DNA from: Clostridiaceae bacterium
GTDB lineage: Bacteria; Bacillota; Clostridia; Saccharofermentanales; Fastidiosipilaceae
Direction of reading: 5' to 3'
Assembly: GCA_012520525.1 (NCBI GenBank)
Contig: JAAYOA010000037.1
Location: 1 to 47,541, forward strand
Length of the DNA: 47,541 nt
The position numbers were made by a program, and so were the translations under genes. A model generated the notes under the pieces. The model saw only the letters and a program-made list of their open reading frames with translations. It did no database searches and had not been told where the DNA came from. Each line of letters starts with the position of its first letter. Positions within the stretch are counted from its first letter, which is position 1. Positions 8,402 through 15,853 of the stretch are shown here, one piece after another.

Positions 8402-9415
8402 ATGGATGTTTTAAAAGTAGGTGTCATTGGTTGTGGTGCGATTGGTCGCGAACATATTAAACGTTTACACAACAAATTACAGGGCAGCCGCGTTGTCGCT
8501 GTCATGGACGTGTTCCCAGAGAGTGCCCAGAGAGGTGCTGATTTGGTCGGTAGCGATTGCAAGATTTATGACAATATTGAAGGCATCGTTAACGATTCAG
8601 ATGTCGATGCATTGGTTGTAACAACCCCTGGTTTTGCTCACAAAGAGCCGATTATGGCGGCAATTAAGGCGGGCAAACCTGTGTTTAGTGAGAAACCTTT
8701 GGCCACGACAGCAGCCGATTGTAAAGAAATTGTCGATGCTGAAATGGCGGGCGGTAAAAAACTTGTACAAGTTGGCTTTATGCGTCGCTATGACAAGGGT
8801 TATCGTCAAGTTAAAGAATTGCTCGACGGCGGCACCTTTGGTAAACCTCTGTTGGCAAAATGTACTCACAGGGCAATTTCGGTAGATCCGTCTTATACGA
8901 CAGACATGGCTGTTACAGACACAGCTATTCATGAGATTGATTGTATGCATTGGCTGCTCGATGATGATTGGACACAAGTTCAAGTAATCATGGGTGCAGA
9001 TACTAAACATGCCCATGAAGGTCTCAAAGATCCCCAGATCATGATCTTCAAATCTAAAAAAGGTTATACAGTTATCCTTGAAGTTTATGTCAACAGTAAC
9101 TTCGGTTATGACATTAACTGTGAAGTGGTCTGTGAAGAGGGCGTCATCAATCTCCCCGCACCGGCATATCCCACAGTTCGTAAGAATCAAATGATCTCAA
9201 CACCGATTGAACAAGACTGGATTAATCGCTTTATTGATTCCTACGATGTTGAATTACAGGAATGGATTGATGATACGAAGAAGGGTGAAGTCAACGGACC
9301 GAGCGCATGGGACGGTTATATCGCAGCTGTTACAGCAGATGGTTTAGTCGCATCTCAGACGAGCGGTGTCATGGAAGATGTATCTGTAGGTGAAACCCCT
9401 GAATTCTATCGTTAA
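8402..9415 (+). CDS. Gfo/Idh/MocA oxidoreductase, inositol 2-dehydrogenase-like
   Basis: This is an NAD(P)-dependent dehydrogenase of the Gfo/Idh/MocA family. The Rossmann motif GVIGCGAIGREH is at residues 7-18 and the EKPL motif (VFSEKPLATT) is near residue 97. The C-terminal part contains the family's substrate-side DTAIHEIDCMHWLL stretch. At 337 residues it has the length of IolG (myo-inositol 2-dehydrogenase), which is its closest familiar relative. I take the ATG at 8402, preceded by AAGGAG, over a GTG at 8369. It is the first gene of an operon with a sugar-binding protein and an isomerase. The substrate could be inositol, another cyclitol or a sugar. Confidence 0.88.
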   Translation: MDVLKVGVIGCGAIGREHIKRLHNKLQGSRVVAVMDVFPESAQRGADLVGSDCKIYDNIEGIVNDSDVDALVVTTPGFAHKEPIMAAIKAGKPVFSEKPLATTAADCKEIVDAEMAGGKKLVQVGFMRRYDKGYRQVKELLDGGTFGKPLLAKCTHRAISVDPSYTTDMAVTDTAIHEIDCMHWLLDDDWTQVQVIMGADTKHAHEGLKDPQIMIFKSKKGYTVILEVYVNSNFGYDINCEVVCEEGVINLPAPAYPTVRKNQMISTPIEQDWINRFIDSYDVELQEWIDDTKKGEVNGPSAWDGYIAAVTADGLVASQTSGVMEDVSVGETPEFYR

Positions 9416-9435
9416 TACAAGTTACTATGATTTCA

Positions 9436-9477
9436 TGACCTGGTGATCCGGCGAGGACAGCGCTGGATGTCAGGTTA
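9436..9477 (+). other. Intercistronic hairpin before the sugar-binding protein gene
   Basis: TGACCTG (9436-9442) pairs with CAGGTTA (9471-9477) with one G-T pair. Inner pairings ATCC/GGAT and GGCG/CGCT extend the stem across a small internal loop. No T run follows, so it is more likely a processing or mRNA-stability element than a terminator. Such elements often raise the level of the binding-protein mRNA relative to its neighbours. Confidence 0.45.
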
Positions 9478-9541
9478 AGAAATATATTTGGAAAGGTGAC
9501 TTTGAGTCACACACACTGAATAGAGGAAATTGGAGGATAAA

Positions 9542-10633
9542 ATGAAAAAATTTCTAGCTATTATGTTATCGGCTGTTATGGCAGTCGGTCTGGCCGTCGG
9601 ATGTGGCGGCGGTGACAGCGGTGATGCTGAAGAAACGACAGCAGCAACAGAGGCAGGTGCAGATGCTGATGCAGACGCAGGTACAGATGCTGATGCAGAC
9701 GCAGGTGCAGACGCTGGTGCTGCTAGCGCAGACGATGCAGTCGCTGACAGTCTCGGTGAAGTTAAAGCCAACGGCTCTTACAAGATCGGTTTCACGATCT
9801 CTGCTCGTGACCAGTTCTTGTCTGCCATGGAGGCTGCTGCTGATGAGCAAGCAAAAGCCATGGGCGTTGAAATGACAGTTGTTGACGCTAATAACAATGC
9901 TAATACACAGATTCAAAACGTTCAGACCTTTGCAAGCCAAGGTGTCGATGCGATCATCGTTAATCTGGTTAACTCCGATAACATGGAGCAAATCATGAGC
10001 TCTGCAGGCGATATTCCAGTTGTATTCGTTAACCGTAAACCGTCCGGTGAACTGGAGGCTGGCAAGGCCACTTACGTTGGTTCTGACGAAAACAACTCTG
10101 GTCGCTATCAGGGCGAATTCCTTGCTGAACATTTTAAAGGTGAAGGTAAAGAAGAAATAGACGTTGTTCTGCTCCAAGGTATTTTGGGTCTGCAGCACAC
10201 CATTCTACGTACAGAGTCCGCGAAAAAGGCTCTCGAAGACAACGGCATCAAAGCTAACATTATTTACGAAGATACTGCAGAGTTTGACCGTGCCAAGGCT
10301 CAGAATAAAATGCAGACCTTCTTGGGTACGAACCAGTCCTTTGACTGTGTCATCGCCAACAATGACGAAATGGCTCTCGGTGCAATCGAAGCTATGAAAT
10401 CTGCTGGTCTTGATCCGAAGGAAATCCCCGTTGTTGGTATCGATGCTACGCCCGCCGGTTTGACCGCTATGGACAATGGCGAACTCATGTTCACCGTCTT
10501 CCAGAATCCGGTTGGTCAAGGTGCTGGTGCTGTCCGTGCCGCTGTTCTCTTTGCTAACGGCGATGATGTTGACACCGTTGTTGACATTCCGTTCGAGCCT
10601 GTTTCAATGGACAACTACAAAGACTATATGTAA
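9542..10633 (+). CDS. Sugar ABC transporter substrate-binding lipoprotein
   Basis: This is an extracellular lipoprotein that binds a sugar or cyclitol. The signal peptide ends in LAVGC with the lipid-anchored Cys at residue 21. A low-complexity Ala/Asp-rich linker (about 24-66) follows, then a periplasmic-binding-protein domain of the ribose/galactose/inositol type (IGFTISARDQFLSAMEAAADEQ.. and VVGIDATPAGLTAMDNG). The ATG at 9542 follows GGAGGATAAA; a TTG at 9530 would include the ribosome binding site in the gene. It has 363 residues. No permease or ATPase gene is adjacent, so it must work with a transporter encoded elsewhere or act as a sensor. Confidence 0.9.
   Translation: MKKFLAIMLSAVMAVGLAVGCGGGDSGDAEETTAATEAGADADADAGTDADADAGADAGAASADDAVADSLGEVKANGSYKIGFTISARDQFLSAMEAAADEQAKAMGVEMTVVDANNNANTQIQNVQTFASQGVDAIIVNLVNSDNMEQIMSSAGDIPVVFVNRKPSGELEAGKATYVGSDENNSGRYQGEFLAEHFKGEGKEEIDVVLLQGILGLQHTILRTESAKKALEDNGIKANIIYEDTAEFDRAKAQNKMQTFLGTNQSFDCVIANNDEMALGAIEAMKSAGLDPKEIPVVGIDATPAGLTAMDNGELMFTVFQNPVGQGAGAVRAAVLFANGDDVDTVVDIPFEPVSMDNYKDYM
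9653..9712 (+). repeat. 24-bp tandem repeat, 2.5 copies, in the lipoprotein linker
   Basis: Units at 9653-9676 and 9677-9700 differ at one base, and a half unit follows at 9701-9712. Each unit encodes AGADADAD-type residues of the linker between the lipid anchor and the binding domain. Copy number probably changes by slippage and would alter linker length without a frameshift, since the unit is eight codons. Confidence 0.85.
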
Positions 10634-10686
10634 TTCATATGCATTAAAACTACATAAAATTCTAAAGTAAGGGCAACAATTAATTA

Positions 10687-10702
10687 GCGCCAACTTTGGC
10701 GC
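10687..10702 (+). other. Short GC-rich hairpin upstream of the isomerase gene
   Basis: GCGCCA (10687-10692) and TGGCGC (10697-10702) form a 6-bp stem with an ACTT loop, 20 bases before the isomerase start codon and just upstream of its ribosome binding site. There is no T run. It may tune translation or mRNA decay. Confidence 0.35.
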
Positions 10703-10722
10703 AGAGAATGTGAGAGGTAAAT

Positions 10723-11586
10723 ATGAAAATTGGATTTAACGAAGGCTGCAATCGCTTTTGTGCAGACCATTCAGTCTTAAAAGACCTAGAGTATTGTGAG
10801 AAGTACGGTTTTGATTACATTGATGTCCAGTCAGAGTGTTTGAATCGTGATCTGGAAGCTGGAAAGTATACGATCGAAGAGCTGGGTGAGTGGTTCAAAA
10901 ATCATAATTTAAAAATGCTCTCTTACAATGCCCTTATTTTCTTCAATATGAAACAGACGCAGGAAGAGAAAGATGCGGTCATGGAAGAGTTGGATGAAAT
11001 CATCCGCCGCTGCAACATTCTTGGTTGCAAAATGATCGTTGTCGTACCTTCTATGGACCTTGATGTTCATGCAACAGTTGCTGAAATCAGAGAAGATGCA
11101 GTTGCTGTATTGAAAGAAATGGTCAAGAAGGTCGAACCGCACGGCATCAAGCTGTCCCTTGAGTTCTGTGGTGCTCCCAGCATGTCGATTAACCGCTTCG
11201 ACTACGCTTATGACATTGTCAAAGAAGTTGATAGCCCGTTGGTTGGTATTACTCTGGATCAGTATCATTTCCACGCAATGGCATCAACGTGGGAAAAACT
11301 CGAGCAAGCCGACGGTGACAAGATCTTTGTATGGCACCTGAATGGTATGGAAGATATGCCCTGTGGCGCACCTTACAACACAGATGAAAAGCGTCTGTGG
11401 CCGGGCGCCGAAGGTGACATCCTCGATCACCAGCGTTTTGCTGATACATTGAAGAAAATTGGCTTTAAAGGCGATGTCATCACAATCGAAGTGTTCCGTC
11501 CGGAATATTACGAAATGACACAAGAGGACAACGTTAAAAAAGCTGCAGAAGTTACTAAAGCTCATGTCGAGAAATATATCAGCTAA
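10723..11586 (+). CDS. Sugar phosphate isomerase/epimerase family protein (TIM barrel)
   Basis: This 287-residue protein is an AP-endonuclease-2-type TIM barrel of the IolE/IolH/IolI and xylose-isomerase-like group. Family signs are KIGFNEGCNRF at the N terminus, DYIDVQSE near residue 33, LSLEFCG near residue 145, GITLDQYHFHAM near residue 175, and a late Glu/His-rich region (WHLNGMED, ITIEVFRPEYY) expected to bind a divalent metal. Acidic and histidine ligands appear intact. It follows the binding-protein gene with an AGAGG ribosome binding site and ends before a strong terminator. Likely roles are isomerisation of an inosose or keto-sugar made by the dehydrogenase; the exact reaction is not readable. 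Confidence 0.85.
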   Translation: MKIGFNEGCNRFCADHSVLKDLEYCEKYGFDYIDVQSECLNRDLEAGKYTIEELGEWFKNHNLKMLSYNALIFFNMKQTQEEKDAVMEELDEIIRRCNILGCKMIVVVPSMDLDVHATVAEIREDAVAVLKEMVKKVEPHGIKLSLEFCGAPSMSINRFDYAYDIVKEVDSPLVGITLDQYHFHAMASTWEKLEQADGDKIFVWHLNGMEDMPCGAPYNTDEKRLWPGAEGDILDHQRFADTLKKIGFKGDVITIEVFRPEYYEMTQEDNVKKAAEVTKAHVEKYIS

Positions 11587-11632
11587 TTGATGTAGGTTCT
11601 TGCTCGCGCTTATTTAGGTCTATAAATGACAT

Positions 11633-11668
11633 AAAACCCGGAAAGCATAGTGCTTTCCGGGTTTTTAT
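11633..11668 (+). terminator. Intrinsic terminator of the dehydrogenase-binding protein-isomerase operon
   Basis: A 15-bp perfect stem (11633-11647 with 11651-11665), a 3-nt TAG loop and a run of five T at 11662-11666. It lies 47 bases after the isomerase stop codon. Confidence 0.92.
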
Positions 11669-11980
11669 ATAAAGTTGCAGTCGTTTCTAGTTCTTGAAAA
11701 GAAGATCAGACCTCTTTGTTCATGGAGAAAAAAATTTATAATCATTTATTAAACAAAAATAGCAAGATTTATGAAAAAATAGTTTAACTAACCTATTCAT
11801 GTAGTCATCTAGCTAACTTACAATAAAGGCAACTAGAAGAAACCCATATCGTCAATCGACCTATTTATAATTTATTAGTAATTAAATAAATTTATATGCT
11901 GGTTAATAAAATAGCAGTACTTGTTATTGGACGCAGTATCTTGTTTCAGCAATCGATTAACTAATTTAGGAGGAGCAAAA
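11669..11980. other. AT-rich intergenic region, no gene seen
   Basis: About 310 bases of strongly AT-rich sequence lie between the terminator and the second dehydrogenase. I found no coding frame with a ribosome binding site and no convincing -35/-10 pair, although several TATAAT-like stretches exist. The promoter of the next gene is expected here, since a strong terminator separates it from the preceding operon. Confidence 0.5.
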
Positions 11981-13159
11981 ATGTTGAATGGTGAGAAAAA
12001 AATAGCAAAACCTTATCGTTGGGCAATGATCGGCGGCGGCCGTACAGGCGGCGTTGGATATAAACATCGTCTGGGGGCGCTGCGTGACAATACGGCATTT
12101 GAACTTGTTGCAGGTGCTTTTGATATTGATCCCGAGCGCGGCAAAGACTTTGGCGTCAATTTGGGCGTCGACCCGGATCGCTGCTATCCCGATTATCAGA
12201 CCATGTTAAAGGAAGAGGCCAAACGCGAAGATGGTATTCAAGTAGTGAGTATCGCCACACCGAATGCCACCCACTTTGAAATTACAAAGGCTGTTCTCGA
12301 AGCCGGTCTGCACGTAGTCTGTGAGAAGCCCCTTTTCTTTGAAGAAGAGGAAGGCGAAATTATTCGCGAGCTGGCAAAAAAACAGAATAAAATTGTCGGA
12401 GTTACATTCGGTTTCTCCGGTAATCCTATGCTGTTACAAATGCGCAGTATGGTAGAAAATGGTGAATTGGGCGACATCCATATGGTCGAACTGCAATACA
12501 CCCACGGCTATGCCTGTGATGAACTGGGCGACACAAACACACCAAGCCAGAAATGGCGTGTAGATCCCAAGATTGCAGGAAGAACCTTCGTCCTTGGCGA
12601 CCTATCTACCCACACCTTCTACATGAGCCAATTAATTCTGCCTAATATGAAGATCGAAAAGTTGCTCTGTGATCGCCAAAGCTTTGTCAAGAGCCGGGCA
12701 CCCCTGGAAGATAATGCCTATGTTATCATGCACTACAAAAACGGTGCGGTAGGCAGAATGTGGACCTCTGCTGTAGATGCTGGTCGGATGGACGGACATC
12801 GCATTCGTATAGTTGGTTCTAAAGCAAGTGTCGAATATAATGATGCCCTAGGAAATCAACTGCGCTATGAGGTACAGGGTGAGCCGTCACGTATTCTCTG
12901 GCGCGGTACAGACTATCTCTCAGATGATTGTTTAGCTTACGAAAGACTAGGCGTATTGCATCAAGAAGGATTGGCTGAAGCTTGGTCAAATATCTACCTA
13001 AAATTTGCCATCGCTATGGATGCCAAGGATCGTGGTGACCAAGAGACTTTGGATAATTTAGTCTATCCTGATTTGGATCACGGCATTGAAGCCATCCGCT
13101 GGGTCAATCGTTGTGCAGAGTCTGCCGACAAAGGATCCGTCTGGGTCAATTGGGATTAA
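11981..13159 (+). CDS. Second Gfo/Idh/MocA family oxidoreductase
   Basis: This is a 392-residue NAD(P)-dependent dehydrogenase. The nucleotide-binding motif is AMIGGGRTGGVGYKHRLGAL (about 15-34) and the family motif CEKPLFF is near residue 115. It is about 55 residues longer than the first dehydrogenase in this window and belongs to the subfamily with a GAFDIDPER-type segment after the first strand. The ATG at 11981 is preceded by TAGGAGGAGC; an upstream start at 11921 would place that ribosome binding site inside the gene. It stands alone between terminators and is convergent with an AraC-type gene. The substrate is unknown, but proximity to the isomerase operon suggests a related sugar. Confidence 0.88.
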   Translation: MLNGEKKIAKPYRWAMIGGGRTGGVGYKHRLGALRDNTAFELVAGAFDIDPERGKDFGVNLGVDPDRCYPDYQTMLKEEAKREDGIQVVSIATPNATHFEITKAVLEAGLHVVCEKPLFFEEEEGEIIRELAKKQNKIVGVTFGFSGNPMLLQMRSMVENGELGDIHMVELQYTHGYACDELGDTNTPSQKWRVDPKIAGRTFVLGDLSTHTFYMSQLILPNMKIEKLLCDRQSFVKSRAPLEDNAYVIMHYKNGAVGRMWTSAVDAGRMDGHRIRIVGSKASVEYNDALGNQLRYEVQGEPSRILWRGTDYLSDDCLAYERLGVLHQEGLAEAWSNIYLKFAIAMDAKDRGDQETLDNLVYPDLDHGIEAIRWVNRCAESADKGSVWVNWD

Positions 13160-13246
13160 ATATCGAGCATATTTGTCGATCAATATGTCGACTCGTATAA
13201 ATATTACCTAACCTTGATTACATACAGAAACTTATCTTATTAACAA

Positions 13247-13290
13247 AAAGAAGACACAGCCGCTCAAATCAAGCGGCTTGTGTCTTCTTT
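13247..13290. terminator. Bidirectional terminator
   Basis: AAAGAAGACACAGCCGCT (13247-13264) pairs with 13272-13290 with one bulged T, around a 7-nt loop. The A-rich left flank and T-rich right flank suit termination from both sides, between the second dehydrogenase and the convergent AraC-type gene. Confidence 0.88.
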
Positions 13291-13351
13291 GGCATATTTT
13301 AAAGTTGCTAAACTGTAGAGCACCAGAGACAACGCAAATTTTATCCCTTGC

Positions 13352-14197
13352 TTAGATCACAACGCGTCTAAACTGCAATGGAGTCATGCCGGTTCGGCGG
13401 GTAAACAGTTGGGAGAAGCTAGAGGGATTCTCATAACCTAAATTAAAGGCTATGTCTGCCACAGAATGATCTGTGGTGCGCAGCCATTCCGCTGCCTTGT
13501 TGACACGCAGGCGGATGAGGAAATTAGCGGGCGTATCCCCTGTTTCTTGTTTAAATTTACGGCTGAAATAGAATGGGCTGAGATCAACTGAAGCGGCGAT
13601 GTCGTGGATAGAAATGGGTTTTTCGATATTTGCTTTCATAAAGCGAATGGCCTTTGCGGACATTGAGTTGCCCTGCAGAAGCAGAGGTTTTTTATGCCTT
13701 ACAGCCAAATAAGACAGACAGTTATATATATTCTGACTGATGCCTATGGGATCATCGCCGACACCACTGACCAAGAGATTGATCTGTCCTTGCATCTGGG
13801 AGGCTACTTTGCTATTGAAAAGATTATTAAATAAGATGCCGCCGTTCTCGGCAATCAACCAGTCGGTTAAACGATGTACGTTTTGTCCGTTGATATGATA
13901 ATACAGGAATTCTGCTTGATCGATGGGATGATACTTATGGGGGTAATTACAGTTCAATAGAATTGCGTCGCCGGTTTGAGCGGTCGCTTCATATTTTTCC
14001 TGGCGAAACTTCATCTTGCCCCGGACGATATAACAAATTAAGACATCGGCAAAGTAATCCCTTTCAATCTGATAATTGGTGTCGCAGTAATAATGACCGC
14101 ACCACGTTATATAGTATAGATGCTCTACTGTATCCATAGTTGGTGTCAAAAAAATACGTTGCGATTTTGGTTTTAATCCTTTTTCTAGAATTGTCAA
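13352..14197 (-). CDS. AraC-family transcriptional regulator
   Basis: This regulator has an N-terminal AraC-type cupin-like ligand domain and a C-terminal double helix-turn-helix (about the last 95 residues: ISIHDIAASVDLSPFYFSRK, then VADIAFNLGYENPSSFSQLF, then RRTGMTPLQFRR). I take the TTG at 14197 as start because AGGTGA lies seven bases upstream, giving 281 residues. A TTG at 14230 would add 11 residues but has no ribosome binding site. It is convergent with the second dehydrogenase and divergent from ctsR. Like other family members it probably activates a sugar-use gene. The target is not evident from the sequence. Confidence 0.88.
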   Translation of the reverse strand: MTILEKGLKPKSQRIFLTPTMDTVEHLYYITWCGHYYCDTNYQIERDYFADVLICYIVRGKMKFRQEKYEATAQTGDAILLNCNYPHKYHPIDQAEFLYYHINGQNVHRLTDWLIAENGGILFNNLFNSKVASQMQGQINLLVSGVGDDPIGISQNIYNCLSYLAVRHKKPLLLQGNSMSAKAIRFMKANIEKPISIHDIAASVDLSPFYFSRKFKQETGDTPANFLIRLRVNKAAEWLRTTDHSVADIAFNLGYENPSSFSQLFTRRTGMTPLQFRRVVI

Positions 14198-14267
14198 TTT
14201 GCAGTCACCTGCCTTCCCATGCGGTTTCAAAAGACACAGAAGTTAACAAAAATTTAATACCTATAAG

Positions 14268-14314
14268 TTGACAGTAGTTATGTATATGCTAGAATATAGT
14301 CAATGAAAGTCAAA
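14268..14314 (+). promoter_or_regulatory. ctsR promoter with CtsR operator
   Basis: A near-perfect sigma-A promoter: -35 TTGACA (14268-14273), a 16-bp spacer with an extended TG motif at 14287-14288, and -10 TAGAAT (14290-14295). Immediately downstream, AGTCAATGAAAGTCAAA (14298-14314) is a CtsR box, two heptads in direct repeat with a 3-base spacer, covering the expected transcription start. CtsR should repress its own operon here. Confidence 0.88.
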
Positions 14315-14362
14315 GACAAACTAGTCGCTTGACCTTTAAGTTTAGTAAGAAAGGAGTGCGAC

Positions 14363-14908
14363 ATGGCCCGCTTAACAGATATTATAGAACAAATGATCAA
14401 AGAAATGATCGATGATAATGACGGACGGGTTGAAATCACGCGGGGTAAGCTGGCAGAAAAAGTCAACTGTGTTCCCTCGCAGATCACATATGTATTGTCG
14501 ACTCGTTTCACAAATGGCCAAGGCTATATCGTTGAAAGTCGTCGCGGTGGCGGTGGTTGGATTCGCATCTCCCGCATAGCCAACGACAATAAGAAAAGCA
14601 ACTATGTCATGCATGTGTTAAATTCACTCGGTGATACGATCAGTCGACATGATGTGGTCATCCACCTGAACAATCTCGTTGATTACGACATCATTGATGA
14701 TAATATTGCCGCAATCATGTATAACGCCACTTCGGATCAAGCCTTGACGCGGATTCAACCGGTGGTTAAAGATCTCATTCGCATGGATATCTTTAAGAGC
14801 ATGTTACTTGGCCAAGCAATTCGCATGGAGCGAGAAGAGAAAGAAGCTGAAACGATGTCTAAGAATACAGAAAAAAAAGACGCAACTAAGCATGATAATG
14901 AAGATTAG
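14363..14908 (+). CDS. ctsR: CtsR, transcriptional repressor of class III stress genes
   Basis: This is the repressor of clp genes in Bacillota. It binds direct heptad repeats (A/GGTCAAA type) and is inactivated under heat or protein-folding stress. It has an N-terminal winged helix-turn-helix (RLTDIIEQMIKEMID, then CVPSQITYVLSTRFTNGQGY) with the glycine-rich wing ESRRGGGGWIRI, around residues 55-70, used as the heat sensor. The C-terminal dimerisation part follows to residue 181, with a charged tail that is longer than usual. AAGGAG precedes the ATG. It is the first gene of the mcsA-mcsB-clpC cluster. Confidence 0.96.
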   Translation: MARLTDIIEQMIKEMIDDNDGRVEITRGKLAEKVNCVPSQITYVLSTRFTNGQGYIVESRRGGGGWIRISRIANDNKKSNYVMHVLNSLGDTISRHDVVIHLNNLVDYDIIDDNIAAIMYNATSDQALTRIQPVVKDLIRMDIFKSMLLGQAIRMEREEKEAETMSKNTEKKDATKHDNED

Positions 14909-14968
14909 AACTTATTCATTGGAATTTGCAAAAGCTAAAATAGAAAAATACGTATTAAAGTAAACAGT

Positions 14969-15019
14969 GCCCCTTTTGCGAGGGGCCTGTTTTGGGAATC
15001 AAGGTCAATGAAGGTCAAA
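14969..15019 (+). promoter_or_regulatory. Hairpin and second CtsR operator between ctsR and mcsA
   Basis: GCCCCT (14969-14974) pairs with AGGGGC (14981-14986), a short stem that could attenuate readthrough from ctsR. Directly after it, GGTCAATGAAGGTCAAA (15003-15019) is a clear CtsR box. I see no convincing -35/-10 pair around it. The arrangement suggests that mcsA-mcsB-clpC has its own CtsR-controlled transcription start inside the 285-base gap. Confidence 0.75.
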
Positions 15020-15193
15020 ACCATTTGATTAAAACCTACAGATATTAAAAAGAAGTGAGGAGCATACGACGATTAAGCATACATTCTATAACAAAATCTT
15101 TATCCAACATAATGAAAACGTTAGTTCTACATTTACTGAATTGACAAGACAGAACAGGAAATCGTCCAGTGACGACCGAAGGAAGGTGATGAC

Positions 15194-15853
15194 ATGAAGT
15201 GTGAAAATTGCAATGAACGGGAAGCATCCGTCCATATAAAACAAAATATAAATGGCGTTGAGTCCGAGCAATATTTATGTCCCCAGTGTGCCGCAGCGCA
15301 CCAGTCCCATTACTCGGTCGGAGATTTCAATCAATTCTTTACGAATCCAGCCTTTGGTAAATCTTGGTTGGGAGATCTTTTAGGCAACGCAGGTATGTTA
15401 TCTCACACAATGCCTCAGACCACAGTAAATTCAGCGGCAGCTCGCTGTCCCAAGTGTAATTGGTCGTTTGAGGATATAAATAAAACAGGACTGTTAGGGT
15501 GTCCCCATTGTTATGAACACTTTGAATCTTCCCTAAAAGGACTGTTTCAGAGAATACAGAGGGGCTCTCAGCACGTCGGTCGCAAACCCGGCAGAAGGGG
15601 ATCTGAGCACGACAATGTAGTGGTTACGGGTTCGGTATCTGATAATAATGCAAAATATACAGACCTTAAAGCAGATCAGGATCAAACAACTCAGAATGAG
15701 AGAGAGACCAAGGAGTTGTCTCCCCTTGAGCAGAAGATCAAATCATTAAAAGAACAACAAGATGAAGCGGTGGCCCGCGAAGACTATTTGGCAGCTGCCA
15801 GGCTGCGAGACGAAATCAAGGAACTGCGCGAAGGAAAGGAGGAAGATCAATGA
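15194..15853 (+). CDS. mcsA: McsA, activator of the McsB arginine kinase
   Basis: McsA is a zinc-binding adaptor that activates McsB and links it to CtsR and ClpC. The 219-residue protein has two pairs of CxxC motifs (MKCENC with LCPQC; RCPKC with GCPHC, ending near residue 116) and a C-terminal UVR motif (about residues 180-215), a coiled-coil protein-binding helix pair also found in ClpC. It is somewhat longer than the usual 180 or so residues because of a charged linker. GGAAGGTGATG precedes the ATG. It overlaps mcsB by ATGA, so the two are translationally coupled. Confidence 0.94.
   Translation: MKCENCNEREASVHIKQNINGVESEQYLCPQCAAAHQSHYSVGDFNQFFTNPAFGKSWLGDLLGNAGMLSHTMPQTTVNSAAARCPKCNWSFEDINKTGLLGCPHCYEHFESSLKGLFQRIQRGSQHVGRKPGRRGSEHDNVVVTGSVSDNNAKYTDLKADQDQTTQNERETKELSPLEQKIKSLKEQQDEAVAREDYLAAARLRDEIKELREGKEEDQ

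Noticed and set aside
15056-15145. Short open frame (GTG, about 29 codons) upstream of mcsA
   Set aside because: No ribosome binding site and no similarity; it lies in leader sequence after the CtsR box.
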